Shown here: positions 1 through 5,426 of the stretch, piece after piece | Layout of the letters: each line of letters begins with the position of its first letter | Numbering within the stretch: position 1 is the first letter of the stretch | Assembly (NCBI GenBank): GCA_900313475.1 | Contig: OMRJ01000163.1 | Coordinates: forward strand, 1 to 7,141 | Source: an uncultured Eubacteriales bacterium | GTDB taxonomy: Bacteria > Bacillota > Clostridia > Oscillospirales > Acutalibacteraceae | Reading direction: 5' to 3' | DNA: 7,141 nt | Notes under the pieces: generated by a model | Told to the model about the DNA's origin: nothing | The model's database searches: none | Seen by the model: only the letters and a program-made list of their open reading frames with translations | Position numbers and translations under genes: made by a program

Positions 1-382
1 TCTTTATGTCGATACTGCCGCCGTTTCCGCGTACCTCATCCATCATATTCAGTGCAATTACGGTGGGAATGTGCAGTTCAAGCAGCTGTAATGACAGATA
101 GAGATTTCTCTCAATATTTGTCGCATCGACAATATTTATTATGCCGTCAGGCTTTTCGTTGAGAACAAAGTCACGTGTTACTATTTCCTCCGTTGTATAT
201 GGACGGATTGAATAGATTCCCGGCAGGTCGACAACGCTCAAATCTTTTTTGCCCTTTATTAAGCCGACCTTCTGATCGACAGTTACTCCGGGAAAATTTC
301 CGACATGCTGATTGGAGCCTGTGAGAGCATTAAAAAGCGTTGTTTTTCCGCAGTTTTGATTTCCGACAAGTGCATATATCAT
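1..382 (-). CDS. feoB: FeoB ferrous iron transporter, N-terminal G domain (partial, runs off the left edge)
   Basis: FeoB is the inner-membrane Fe(II) transporter, with a cytosolic GTPase domain at its N-terminus. The 127 codons present cover most of that G domain. G1/P-loop is GNQNCGKT (residues 7-14), followed by FPGVTV (30-35, G2 Thr), DLPG (52-55, G3) and NMMD (112-115, G4, the NKxD equivalent). The G5 loop, helical domain and membrane segments lie beyond base 1. The protein starts almost directly at the P-loop, as is normal for FeoB. The ATG at 382-380 shares four bases (ATGA) with the feoA stop, so translation is probably coupled. No strong ribosome binding site of its own is seen, only a distant GAGG in the feoA end. 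Gln in place of the commoner Pro in GNPNCGKT is a known family variant. Identity is very secure; the C-terminal part cannot be judged. Confidence 0.95.
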   Translation of the reverse strand, partial: MIYALVGNQNCGKTTLFNALTGSNQHVGNFPGVTVDQKVGLIKGKKDLSVVDLPGIYSIRPYTTEEIVTRDFVLNEKPDGIINIVDATNIERNLYLSLQLLELHIPTVIALNMMDEVRGNGGSIDIK

Positions 383-615
383 ATATTGGTTTGTTCCTCG
401 TCAATTTCTATTTTTTCCGCATCATCTCTTCGCACGGTAAGCTCATATCCTCTTATGAGCAGTTGAATGGGATCTCCCATCGGCGCAACTTTTTGAACCT
501 TGACTTTTGTTTTCGGAATAAGTCCCATGTCAAGAAACCGGAGCCGCAGTGCGCCCTCTCCGCCGACGGTTTTTATTACCGCAGTCTTGCCGACAGCCAA
601 CTGTGCAAGTGTCAT
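379..615 (-). CDS. feoA: FeoA, small SH3-like partner of FeoB
   Basis: A 78-residue protein of normal FeoA length and pattern. It has an N-terminal strand region, the family core RFLDMGLIPKTKVKV (residues 26-40), and APMGDPIQLLIRGYELTVRR (44-63), which form the small beta-barrel of the FeoA/DtxR C-terminal type. FeoA is a cytosolic accessory protein needed for, or modulating, Fe(II) uptake by FeoB. It is the first gene of a two-gene operon: its TGA overlaps the feoB ATG. The start at 615 is supported by an AAGGAG (complement of 627-632) 11 bases upstream and by the family's usual beginning. The operon has its own promoter and is cut off from the upstream gene by an intrinsic terminator. I saw no convincing Fur box, so iron control is only presumed from the family. 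Confidence 0.95.
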   Translation of the reverse strand: MTLAQLAVGKTAVIKTVGGEGALRLRFLDMGLIPKTKVKVQKVAPMGDPIQLLIRGYELTVRRDDAEKIEIDEEQTNI

Positions 616-657
616 TGGTTTAATTTCTCCTTTTTTTGTAAGTTTTATCTGCCTTTA

Positions 658-686
658 ATTTTAACACGGCAGGCTCATTTTGTAAA
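658..686 (-). promoter_or_regulatory. Sigma-70-type promoter of feoAB
   Basis: Read on the minus strand, TTTACA (complement of 681-686) is followed after exactly 17 bases by TAAAAT (complement of 658-663). Each hexamer matches consensus at five of six positions. Transcription would start near 651, giving a leader of about 35 bases before feoA. Five-base arms CTGCC (649-653) and GGCAG (668-672) form an inverted repeat centred on the -10 hexamer, which may be an operator or may be chance. Confidence 0.7.
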
Positions 687-736
687 TGTTTTCCTGCTCT
701 ATTTCAACAAATATGTTTTGATAAACCGAATAATTC

Positions 737-771
737 AAAAAAAAAAACTGCGGAGACAAATGTTTCCGCAG
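737..771 (-). terminator. Intrinsic terminator after the DapA-like gene
   Basis: Bases 748-771 form a ten-base-pair hairpin (CTGCGGAGAC / GTTTCCGCAG, with one G-T wobble and a four-base AAAT loop). It lies directly beside an unbroken run of 11 A at 737-747. On the minus strand this is a GC-rich stem followed by 11 T, a textbook rho-independent terminator, 13 bases past the stop of the gene ending at 785. It separates that gene from feoAB. It has no T-run on the plus strand, so it should act in one direction only. Confidence 0.92.
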
Positions 772-784
772 CGAAGTTGATGAG

Positions 785-1702
785 TTAAAGATAATTTTTT
801 TCAAAAAGCTGAGTGAGAATACGCATTTGACGTATTTCCGCCATGCGGCTCGGTGTAAACTCCGCTTTGTTTTTTGAACGGCTGTCAATATTTATGTTAA
901 GACCCTCAAGCGAGAGATAGTATTTGGCGTTAACAGGGTAACACTGACACTCCGCAACGGAGAAAAATCCGATGAAGTTTTGAAGCAGCTCGGCTTTTTC
1001 CGTCTCGGTTTTATATATGCCGTAAAGCTTTGCGTAAATTTCCGGGTGAAAATTTGCCATTACTCCCGAAAATCCCGCACATCCGAGTTTAAGAGATTCA
1101 AGAAGTGTCGCGGAATTGGCATTAAAAATTTTAAGATCGGAGCCTTTGACGGCATCAAGCTTTTCTTTTAACTGACTGAGGTCGCAGCATGTGTCTTTCA
1201 AAAACCGGTATCTGCCGGTTTCAGCCATTTTTTTGAGAACGTAAGGTGTGAGAAGACGTTTATACGGATACGGGCATTCATAGACGCCTAACGATATTTC
1301 GGGGAGGGCATCTGCGGCGTACTCCATGTTCTTGAGCAGAACATCGTCGCTGTCATCGGGTGACGCAAATCTGTTTGAAATAAAAACGTATGCGTCAATG
1401 CCTGTGTCCGTAAAGGCTTTTGCTTCGTAAATTTGCCTGTCAAGGTCATTTGCAACATTCCCTGATGCAACGAGTGCCGTGTTTGCGGGTTTGTGTGCCA
1501 TAATAAATTTTAACAGTTCAAGCCTTTCTTCAAAACTTAAAAAGAATATTTCGCTTGACTGGCAGATTGCAAAAATTCCGTTGACATTTCTCTCGGCATA
1601 CCATGCGAGAAGCTGCTCTACGGCGTTGTAGTCTACTTTATTGTCTGTTGTATACGGTGTTATCATCGTGGGATAAATGCCGCCGGGAATATCTTTGAGC
1701 AT
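785..1702 (-). CDS. DapA/NanA-family (class I aldolase fold) lyase of unknown substrate
   Basis: A 305-residue TIM-barrel protein of the dihydrodipicolinate synthase / N-acetylneuraminate lyase family, of normal length. The Schiff-base lysine is K169 in FLKDTCCD. The catalytic tyrosine is Y141 in GVYECPYPYKR. Their 28-residue spacing equals that of Y133 and K161 in E. coli DapA. The substrate loop is not DapA-like: the usual GTTGE reads CQSSE (47-51), the YYNRP tyrosine is replaced by ISNRF (108-112), and the DapA arginine after the tyrosine is absent. The role is therefore probably an aldol cleavage or condensation using a pyruvate-type imine, with an unknown partner, rather than lysine synthesis. 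The start is supported by AAAGGA eight bases before the ATG. The gene has its own promoter and terminator and follows an oxidoreductase on the same strand. Family is secure; substrate is unknown. Confidence 0.9.
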   Translation of the reverse strand: MLKDIPGGIYPTMITPYTTDNKVDYNAVEQLLAWYAERNVNGIFAICQSSEIFFLSFEERLELLKFIMAHKPANTALVASGNVANDLDRQIYEAKAFTDTGIDAYVFISNRFASPDDSDDVLLKNMEYAADALPEISLGVYECPYPYKRLLTPYVLKKMAETGRYRFLKDTCCDLSQLKEKLDAVKGSDLKIFNANSATLLESLKLGCAGFSGVMANFHPEIYAKLYGIYKTETEKAELLQNFIGFFSVAECQCYPVNAKYYLSLEGLNINIDSRSKNKAEFTPSRMAEIRQMRILTQLFEKNYL

Positions 1703-1745
1703 ATTGAGTATCCTTTCAAAAATTAAAAATAATTTGTCGGAATTT

Positions 1746-1773
1746 ATTATACATTAAGCGGTAAAAAAGTCAA
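1746..1773 (-). promoter_or_regulatory. Sigma-70-type promoter of the DapA-like gene
   Basis: On the minus strand, TTGACT (complement of 1768-1773) and TATAAT (complement of 1746-1751) are separated by 16 bases. The -10 is perfect and the -35 matches at five of six positions. The promoter lies in the 81-base gap after the upstream oxidoreductase, so the lyase can be expressed alone as well as by read-through, since no terminator is seen between the two genes. A short A/T dyad (1720-1735, AAATTA/TAATTT) sits in the leader but is too AT-rich to trust. Confidence 0.8.
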
Positions 1774-1783
1774 TGTTATCATA

Positions 1784-2761
1784 CTAAAACGAAAAGCCGT
1801 TTTGCTGTCTTATAATGTCGCATATGCGTCTTACGTTGAGTGCTGTTGCATTTACGCTTTCGATTTTTGCCTTTGCTTTATCATTACCGTTTACGGCATC
1901 GGCAAACGCAGAAGCCTCCGCTCCCATGATTTCATCTCTTGATATTTCATACGGAACAATATTCTGTCTGCCGTTTTCGGATACTCTGTCAATACCCGTC
2001 AGCTGCGATACGGCATTAAGGGAAATGTTTCCTTTATCGCCGATTATTTCGGACGGAGAATAGCTTTGTCCGACCTTTGAATAGACGAGATTTACAGTCA
2101 TATCACCGTATGAAAGAACAGCAGTCCCCTCGGCATCGGCACCGCTGTCAAGAAATGTTGCGTGCGACATTATCTTGTCGGGCATGCCGAAAAGCCCCGC
2201 GGCAAGAAAAACGTTGTAAACACCGATATCGGCGAGACATCCCGTGTGAAATTCGGGATTGAAAATGTTCGGATTTTCTCCGCGCAGATATGCAGGGTAT
2301 TTCGATGAGAGCTGGCAGTAGATAAGGTTGACGGTACGGATTCTTCCTATTTCGGAAATATCTTTTTTGAGAATGTCAAATGCGGGAACAAACATCGACA
2401 TTATCGCTTCTGTATATATTACGCCGTGCTTCTTTGCCAGAGATATAATCTCTGACATTTCCTGTTCCGTGTCCGTCGCAGGTTTCTCGCAGATCACATT
2501 TTTGCCGTTTTCTATGCACAGCTTGCTTTGACTGTAATGAAGACTGTTCGGACTTGCGATATACACGCCCTTGATTTCGGCGTCTCTTACAAGTTCTGCC
2601 GGTGAGGCATACACTTTTTCGGCTCCGAATCTGCTTGCGAGTGCGCGCCCCTTCTCCGCACTTCTCGAACACACGGCTTCAAGTGTTATTTTGCCTGTCG
2701 AGATGGCTGCGGACAGAAATTTTTCGGTTATCCATGAGGTTCCGATGACCGCAATTTTCAT
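1784..2761 (-). CDS. Gfo/Idh/MocA-family NAD(P)-dependent oxidoreductase (dihydrodiol-dehydrogenase-like)
   Basis: A 325-residue two-domain dehydrogenase. An N-terminal Rossmann fold (about residues 1-120) carries GTSWIT at 7-12 and CEKPAT at 91-96, with the family lysine K93. The C-terminal sheet domain includes TGCLADIGVYNV (173-184), giving the D178/Y182 pair of the glucose-fructose oxidoreductase and dihydrodiol dehydrogenase type rather than the Asp/His pair of other members. TEAIMSMFVPAFDIL (117-131) matches the EAxWxRFxP stretch of the dihydrodiol dehydrogenase branch. The third glycine of the dinucleotide motif is Ser9. Such enzymes oxidise or reduce sugars, polyols or cyclic diols with NAD(P)(H) in the cytosol; the substrate cannot be read here. 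GGAG eight bases before the ATG supports the start. It is divergent from the GNAT gene and lies upstream of the DapA-like lyase on the same strand, which suggests a shared pathway. Confidence 0.88.
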   Translation of the reverse strand: MKIAVIGTSWITEKFLSAAISTGKITLEAVCSRSAEKGRALASRFGAEKVYASPAELVRDAEIKGVYIASPNSLHYSQSKLCIENGKNVICEKPATDTEQEMSEIISLAKKHGVIYTEAIMSMFVPAFDILKKDISEIGRIRTVNLIYCQLSSKYPAYLRGENPNIFNPEFHTGCLADIGVYNVFLAAGLFGMPDKIMSHATFLDSGADAEGTAVLSYGDMTVNLVYSKVGQSYSPSEIIGDKGNISLNAVSQLTGIDRVSENGRQNIVPYEISRDEIMGAEASAFADAVNGNDKAKAKIESVNATALNVRRICDIIRQQNGFSF

Positions 2762-2772
2762 GTTACCAACTC

Positions 2773-2793
2773 CGTTTTCATATTTTCAAAACG
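2773..2793. repeat. Perfect 6-base inverted repeat in the divergent control region, possible operator
   Basis: CGTTTT (2773-2778) and AAAACG (2788-2793) form perfect six-base arms around a nine-base centre. The dyad sits immediately downstream of the probable minus-strand -10 box (2794-2799), over the expected transcription start and just before the ribosome binding site. That position suits a repressor operator for the minus-strand oxidoreductase. No regulator gene is in the window, and arms of this size can arise by chance in AT-rich DNA. Confidence 0.4.
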
Positions 2794-2802
2794 ATATTAG
2801 CA
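2794..2802 (-). promoter_or_regulatory. Probable extended -10 promoter of the minus-strand oxidoreductase
   Basis: The complement of this stretch reads TGCTAATAT, an extended -10 (TGn followed by a TATAAT-like hexamer), 33 bases before the ATG at 2761. The -35 position holds only a T-rich stretch (TGTTTT), so the call rests on the extended -10. Confidence 0.45.
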
Positions 2803-2812
2803 CATTTTTATG

Positions 2813-2830
2813 AAAAAAAACAGTTTTTTT
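2813..2830. repeat. A8-CAG-T7 dyad between divergent promoters
   Basis: Eight A, then CAG, then seven T lie between the two divergent promoters, just upstream of the plus-strand -35. The tracts are self-complementary and should bend DNA. They could act as an UP-type element for either promoter. No coding or terminator role is apparent, since the stem has no GC pairs. Confidence 0.4.
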
Positions 2831-2831
2831 A

Positions 2832-2860
2832 TAGACAATTTGAAAAAGAAAATGTATAAT
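2832..2860 (+). promoter_or_regulatory. Sigma-70-type promoter of the GNAT-phosphatase-oxidoreductase-rimM-trmD run
   Basis: TAGACA (2832-2837) and TATAAT (2855-2860) are spaced by exactly 17 bases. The -10 is perfect and the -35 matches at five of six positions. Transcription should begin near 2867, leaving a leader of about 23 bases with GAGGTGG at 2878-2884 before the ATG at 2890. I found no other clear promoter or terminator until after trmD, so this may be the main promoter for five genes. Confidence 0.8.
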
Positions 2861-2889
2861 TAAAAAGTCAAATATATGAGGTGGTATAA

Positions 2890-3462
2890 ATGAGTTCCGT
2901 TAGACCGTATAAGGACAGTGACCGTGAGCGCGTTCAACAGATTTGTCTCGATAATGCCGGGTGCGCGAATGCTTCCGCGGAAACGAAGCAGTACACTTTA
3001 ATTATGTATTGCAACTATTATATCGAACAGGAGCCGCAGAATTGCTTTGTTGCGGTGAATGATGCCGATGAGGCGGTGGGATATTTACTTTACAGTGAAA
3101 ATTATGACAGCTATGAGCGTGTCTTTTCGGAAATTTATCTTCCGCAGGCGGCAGCCGTCAGCGCAAAAAGGTATGTAGACGCAAAAATGGACATGCTGAC
3201 ACACTCGATGTTCCGTGATTCGTATAAATGCCATTTCCATATTGACGTTGATGAAAATTACCAGAATGCAGGGCTTGGTACGCAGCTTTTGAAGGCAATG
3301 AAAACACGCTTGAGAAAACGCCGGATAGAGCGTGTTATGCTTGTCTGCGATGAAAAAAACGACCGAGTTATTGAGTTTTATAAAAAAAACGGCTTTGCTC
3401 CGCTTATAGAGACAAAATTCGGACTTGCAATGGGGCTTGACCTTAATTCGGAGGCGCTGTGA
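2890..3462 (+). CDS. GNAT-family N-acetyltransferase
   Basis: A 190-residue single-domain protein of the GCN5-related acetyltransferase fold. The acetyl-CoA pyrophosphate loop is QNAGLG (residues 125-130, Q/RxxGxG/A) within the strand-loop-helix HIDVDENYQNAGLGTQLL (117-134). Motif B follows as NDRVIEFYKKNGF (157-169), where Y164 is in the usual position of the general acid. The N-terminus (VRPYKDSDRERVQQIC, 4-19) is a typical GNAT opening. A 40-residue middle stretch (about 70-110) is longer than in minimal GNATs and may shape the acceptor site. The acceptor (protein, small amine or amino sugar) is unknown. It is the first gene after the plus-strand promoter, with ribosome binding site GAGGTGG at 2878-2884. 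One base separates its stop from the next start, so co-translation is likely. Confidence 0.9.
   Translation: MSSVRPYKDSDRERVQQICLDNAGCANASAETKQYTLIMYCNYYIEQEPQNCFVAVNDADEAVGYLLYSENYDSYERVFSEIYLPQAAAVSAKRYVDAKMDMLTHSMFRDSYKCHFHIDVDENYQNAGLGTQLLKAMKTRLRKRRIERVMLVCDEKNDRVIEFYKKNGFAPLIETKFGLAMGLDLNSEAL
3450..3454 (+). promoter_or_regulatory. Ribosome binding site that fixes the phosphatase start at 3464
   Basis: GGAGG inside the last codons of the GNAT gene lies nine bases before the ATG at 3464. The same frame stays open to a TTG at 3425, but that codon has no such site and would add residues unlike the family. The ATG is therefore preferred. Confidence 0.85.
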
Positions 3463-3463
3463 A

Positions 3464-4261
3464 ATGCCTGATGAGCACGAATTTGATAAAGTTACCGCAT
3501 TGATAAAAGAATGCGGAGAACTGATGCTTTCCGCACACGCCGTTGAAAAAGAGAGCGGTGCAATTGAAATAAAAGCCGGAACGGCAAATTTCGTGACTAA
3601 GTATGATAAAATCATACAAAATAAGCTGATAAGCGGTATATTGCAAATTTTTCCCGAAGCACTGTTTCTCGCGGAGGAAAAAGAAAACTCCGCCGCGCTT
3701 GCCGATTCGCCTTTGCTTTTTATAATCGATCCGATAGACGGGACAACAAACTTTATTCATGATATGAAATGTTCCGTTATTTCGGTGGGAGTCTATAAAA
3801 AAGGCAATCCTTTTTTCGGTATTGTATACAATCCGTATTTTGACGAAATGTTTACCGCAGAAGCCGGCAGAGGGGCGTATTTGAACGGTGAAAGAATATC
3901 CGTCTCTTTGCGAAGTTTCCCCGAAGCACTTGTTTCGTTCGGTACGGCGCCTTATTACAGGGACACATATGCGGACGGTGTTTTTTCAATCGCAAAAAAA
4001 GTATTTATGAAATGCGCGGATCTGCGCCGAAGCGGCTCTGCGGCATATGACATATGCAGTGTCGCGTGCGGACGCACGGACGCATATTTTGAAATGCTTC
4101 TTTCGCCGTGGGATTTTGCGGCGGGAAGAATTATTCTGGCGGAAGCAGGCGGAAAATGCACAGATTTTGACGGTAAAACACTTAAATGCAGTGAGCCGTC
4201 GTCATTTCTGTGTTCAAATTCGCTGATTCATACACATCTTATATCAACAATTAAGGAGTAA
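3464..4261 (+). CDS. Inositol-monophosphatase-family phosphatase
   Basis: A 265-residue, Mg2+-dependent phosphatase of the IMPase/SuhB/CysQ superfamily, of normal length. Metal-binding motifs are complete: AEE (residues 70-72), DPIDGTTNF (89-97, with D89 and D92) and SPWDFAAG (214-221, with D216). LRRSGSAAYDICSVACGRTDAY (187-208) follows the IMPase branch pattern more closely than the bisphosphate nucleotidase branch. It would hydrolyse a phosphomonoester such as inositol phosphate or another sugar or polyol phosphate in the cytosol. The exact substrate cannot be told from sequence. The gene begins one base after the GNAT stop. Its own last codons (AAG GAG) supply the ribosome binding site for the next gene, so the three genes look tightly coupled. 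Codon choice is ordinary for the region (14 TTT to 4 TTC for Phe), unlike the following gene. Confidence 0.92.
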   Translation: MPDEHEFDKVTALIKECGELMLSAHAVEKESGAIEIKAGTANFVTKYDKIIQNKLISGILQIFPEALFLAEEKENSAALADSPLLFIIDPIDGTTNFIHDMKCSVISVGVYKKGNPFFGIVYNPYFDEMFTAEAGRGAYLNGERISVSLRSFPEALVSFGTAPYYRDTYADGVFSIAKKVFMKCADLRRSGSAAYDICSVACGRTDAYFEMLLSPWDFAAGRIILAEAGGKCTDFDGKTLKCSEPSSFLCSNSLIHTHLISTIKE

Positions 4262-4266
4262 GAAAA

Positions 4267-5421
4267 ATGGCAGACAGTATTCTTGACCGTTTCAAAGAAG
4301 CCGACGAAGTCGAAGCCTCCGTCGACACAGGAAAAAAAGTTAAAATAGGCATTATCGGCACCGGATGGATTGCCGAAGCCCATGTTAAAAACTATCTTCG
4401 CTGTCCCGATGTTGAGATTGTTGCCGCAGCCGACCTTGTTCCCGGCAAAGCCGAGAAATTCTGCAAGGATAACGGAATTGACGGAATACGTCTCTATCCC
4501 GATCATAAGTCGATGATTGATGCGGAGGAGCTTGACGCAGTAAGCGTATGCACATACAACAGAACCCATGCGGAGTGCTCGATCTACGCTCTCGAACACG
4601 GTGTGAACGTCCTTCTTGAGAAGCCTATGTGCGTAACCCTTGACGAAGCCGTTGAAATAATCAAGGCGGAAAAAAAGAGCGGAAAAATCCTGTCCATCGG
4701 CTTCCAGCCGCGTTTTGACGAGAATATGAAAATGCTCAAAGCGGTTGTGGAATCGGGCGAGCTCGGGCAGATCTATTACATTCAGACAGGCGGCGGCAGA
4801 AGACGCGGAATTCCCACACCATACGGCACAAGCTTTATTGAAGATAAAACTGCGGGACTCGGTGCGCTTGCCGATATCGGCTGTTATTCTCTTGATATGG
4901 TTCTCAATGCTATCGGTTATCCCAAGCCGCTCACCGTTTCGGGATACACCTCCGCATTCTTCGGAAAAGACCCCGGTTATTATCCCACTCATCCCGAATA
5001 TGCAAAGGTTTTCGGTGTTGATGACTTCGCGGCAGCTTTTATCCGCCTTGAAGGCGGCATTGTTCTCGATTTCAGAATTTCATGGGCAATGAACATGGAC
5101 ACAGCCGGCGATACTCTTATTCTCGGCACAAAGGCGGGGCTTCGCATTCCCTCAACAGAGTGCTGGAACGGAAGCATCGGCGGTCCGCTTAAAATATACA
5201 AGACTCTTGCGGGAAGCGAGGTTGAAACCGAAATTCCCAAGAGAACCAATAAGGAAGACAATTTCTATAACAAGATCAGACTGTTTGTCGACGCTGTTAA
5301 ATACGGTAAACCCGCTCCCGTACCGTCAAGCCAGATTCTCTACAATCAGGCAATTATTGACGGTATTGCACGGTCCGCAAAGGCAGGTAAGGAAATCGTT
5401 CTCGATATTCCCGAAGTATAA
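4267..5421 (+). CDS. Gfo/Idh/MocA-family sugar-type oxidoreductase (second, distinct paralogue)
   Basis: A 384-residue NAD(P)-dependent dehydrogenase. About 24 charged residues precede the Rossmann fold, which has an intact GTGWIA (31-36), AADLVPGKAEKF (54-65) after the second strand, and LLEKPMCVT (116-124) with the family lysine K119. The C-terminal domain has GLGALADIGCYSLDMV (197-212), giving D203 and Y207, the Asp/Tyr pair of glucose-fructose oxidoreductase. GGGRRRGIPTPYG (175-187) and ISWAMNMDT (271-279) look like substrate-loop signatures of a conserved clostridial subgroup, which I recall but cannot check. The reaction is probably oxidation or reduction of a sugar, sugar acid or polyol. 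AAGGAG ends eight bases before the ATG and lies inside the phosphatase gene. Phe codons are 9 TTC to 4 TTT, the reverse of its neighbour, which suggests high expression or a different history. It differs clearly from the minus-strand paralogue. Confidence 0.93.
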   Translation: MADSILDRFKEADEVEASVDTGKKVKIGIIGTGWIAEAHVKNYLRCPDVEIVAAADLVPGKAEKFCKDNGIDGIRLYPDHKSMIDAEELDAVSVCTYNRTHAECSIYALEHGVNVLLEKPMCVTLDEAVEIIKAEKKSGKILSIGFQPRFDENMKMLKAVVESGELGQIYYIQTGGGRRRGIPTPYGTSFIEDKTAGLGALADIGCYSLDMVLNAIGYPKPLTVSGYTSAFFGKDPGYYPTHPEYAKVFGVDDFAAAFIRLEGGIVLDFRISWAMNMDTAGDTLILGTKAGLRIPSTECWNGSIGGPLKIYKTLAGSEVETEIPKRTNKEDNFYNKIRLFVDAVKYGKPAPVPSSQILYNQAIIDGIARSAKAGKEIVLDIPEV

Positions 5422-5426
5422 TCAAA

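Noticed and set aside
616..736. Fur or DtxR-type metal box upstream of feoA
   Set aside because: No stretch resembles the 7-1-7 Fur consensus or the DtxR/IdeR palindrome closely enough to report.
340..888. Open frames of 146 codons (plus) and 75 codons (minus) around the feoA promoter region
   Set aside because: The plus-strand frame reads antisense through feoA and crosses the A-run and terminator. The minus-strand one spans the terminator and the end of the DapA-like gene. Neither has protein-like composition.
1703..1720. cre-like or operator-like TTGA...TCAA element over the ribosome binding site of the DapA-like gene
   Set aside because: It lacks the central CG of a cre site, and its arms are only four bases, as expected by chance.
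2762..2780. CcpA catabolite-responsive element at the divergent region
   Set aside because: Only the left half of the consensus is matched; the right half has several mismatches, so it does not meet a reasonable cre standard.
3085..3760. Minus-strand open frames of 176 and 105 codons across the GNAT and phosphatase genes
   Set aside because: Both strands cannot plausibly code here: the plus-strand frames show full GNAT and IMPase motifs, while the antisense products are low-complexity and Cys/Phe-rich with no recognisable domain.
4228..4992. Long antisense open frame of 254 codons opposite the second oxidoreductase
   Set aside because: It lies entirely across a well-supported gene and the end of the phosphatase gene, has no family resemblance, no ribosome binding site that I can see, and is explained by the biased codon use of the sense gene, which leaves few antisense stops.
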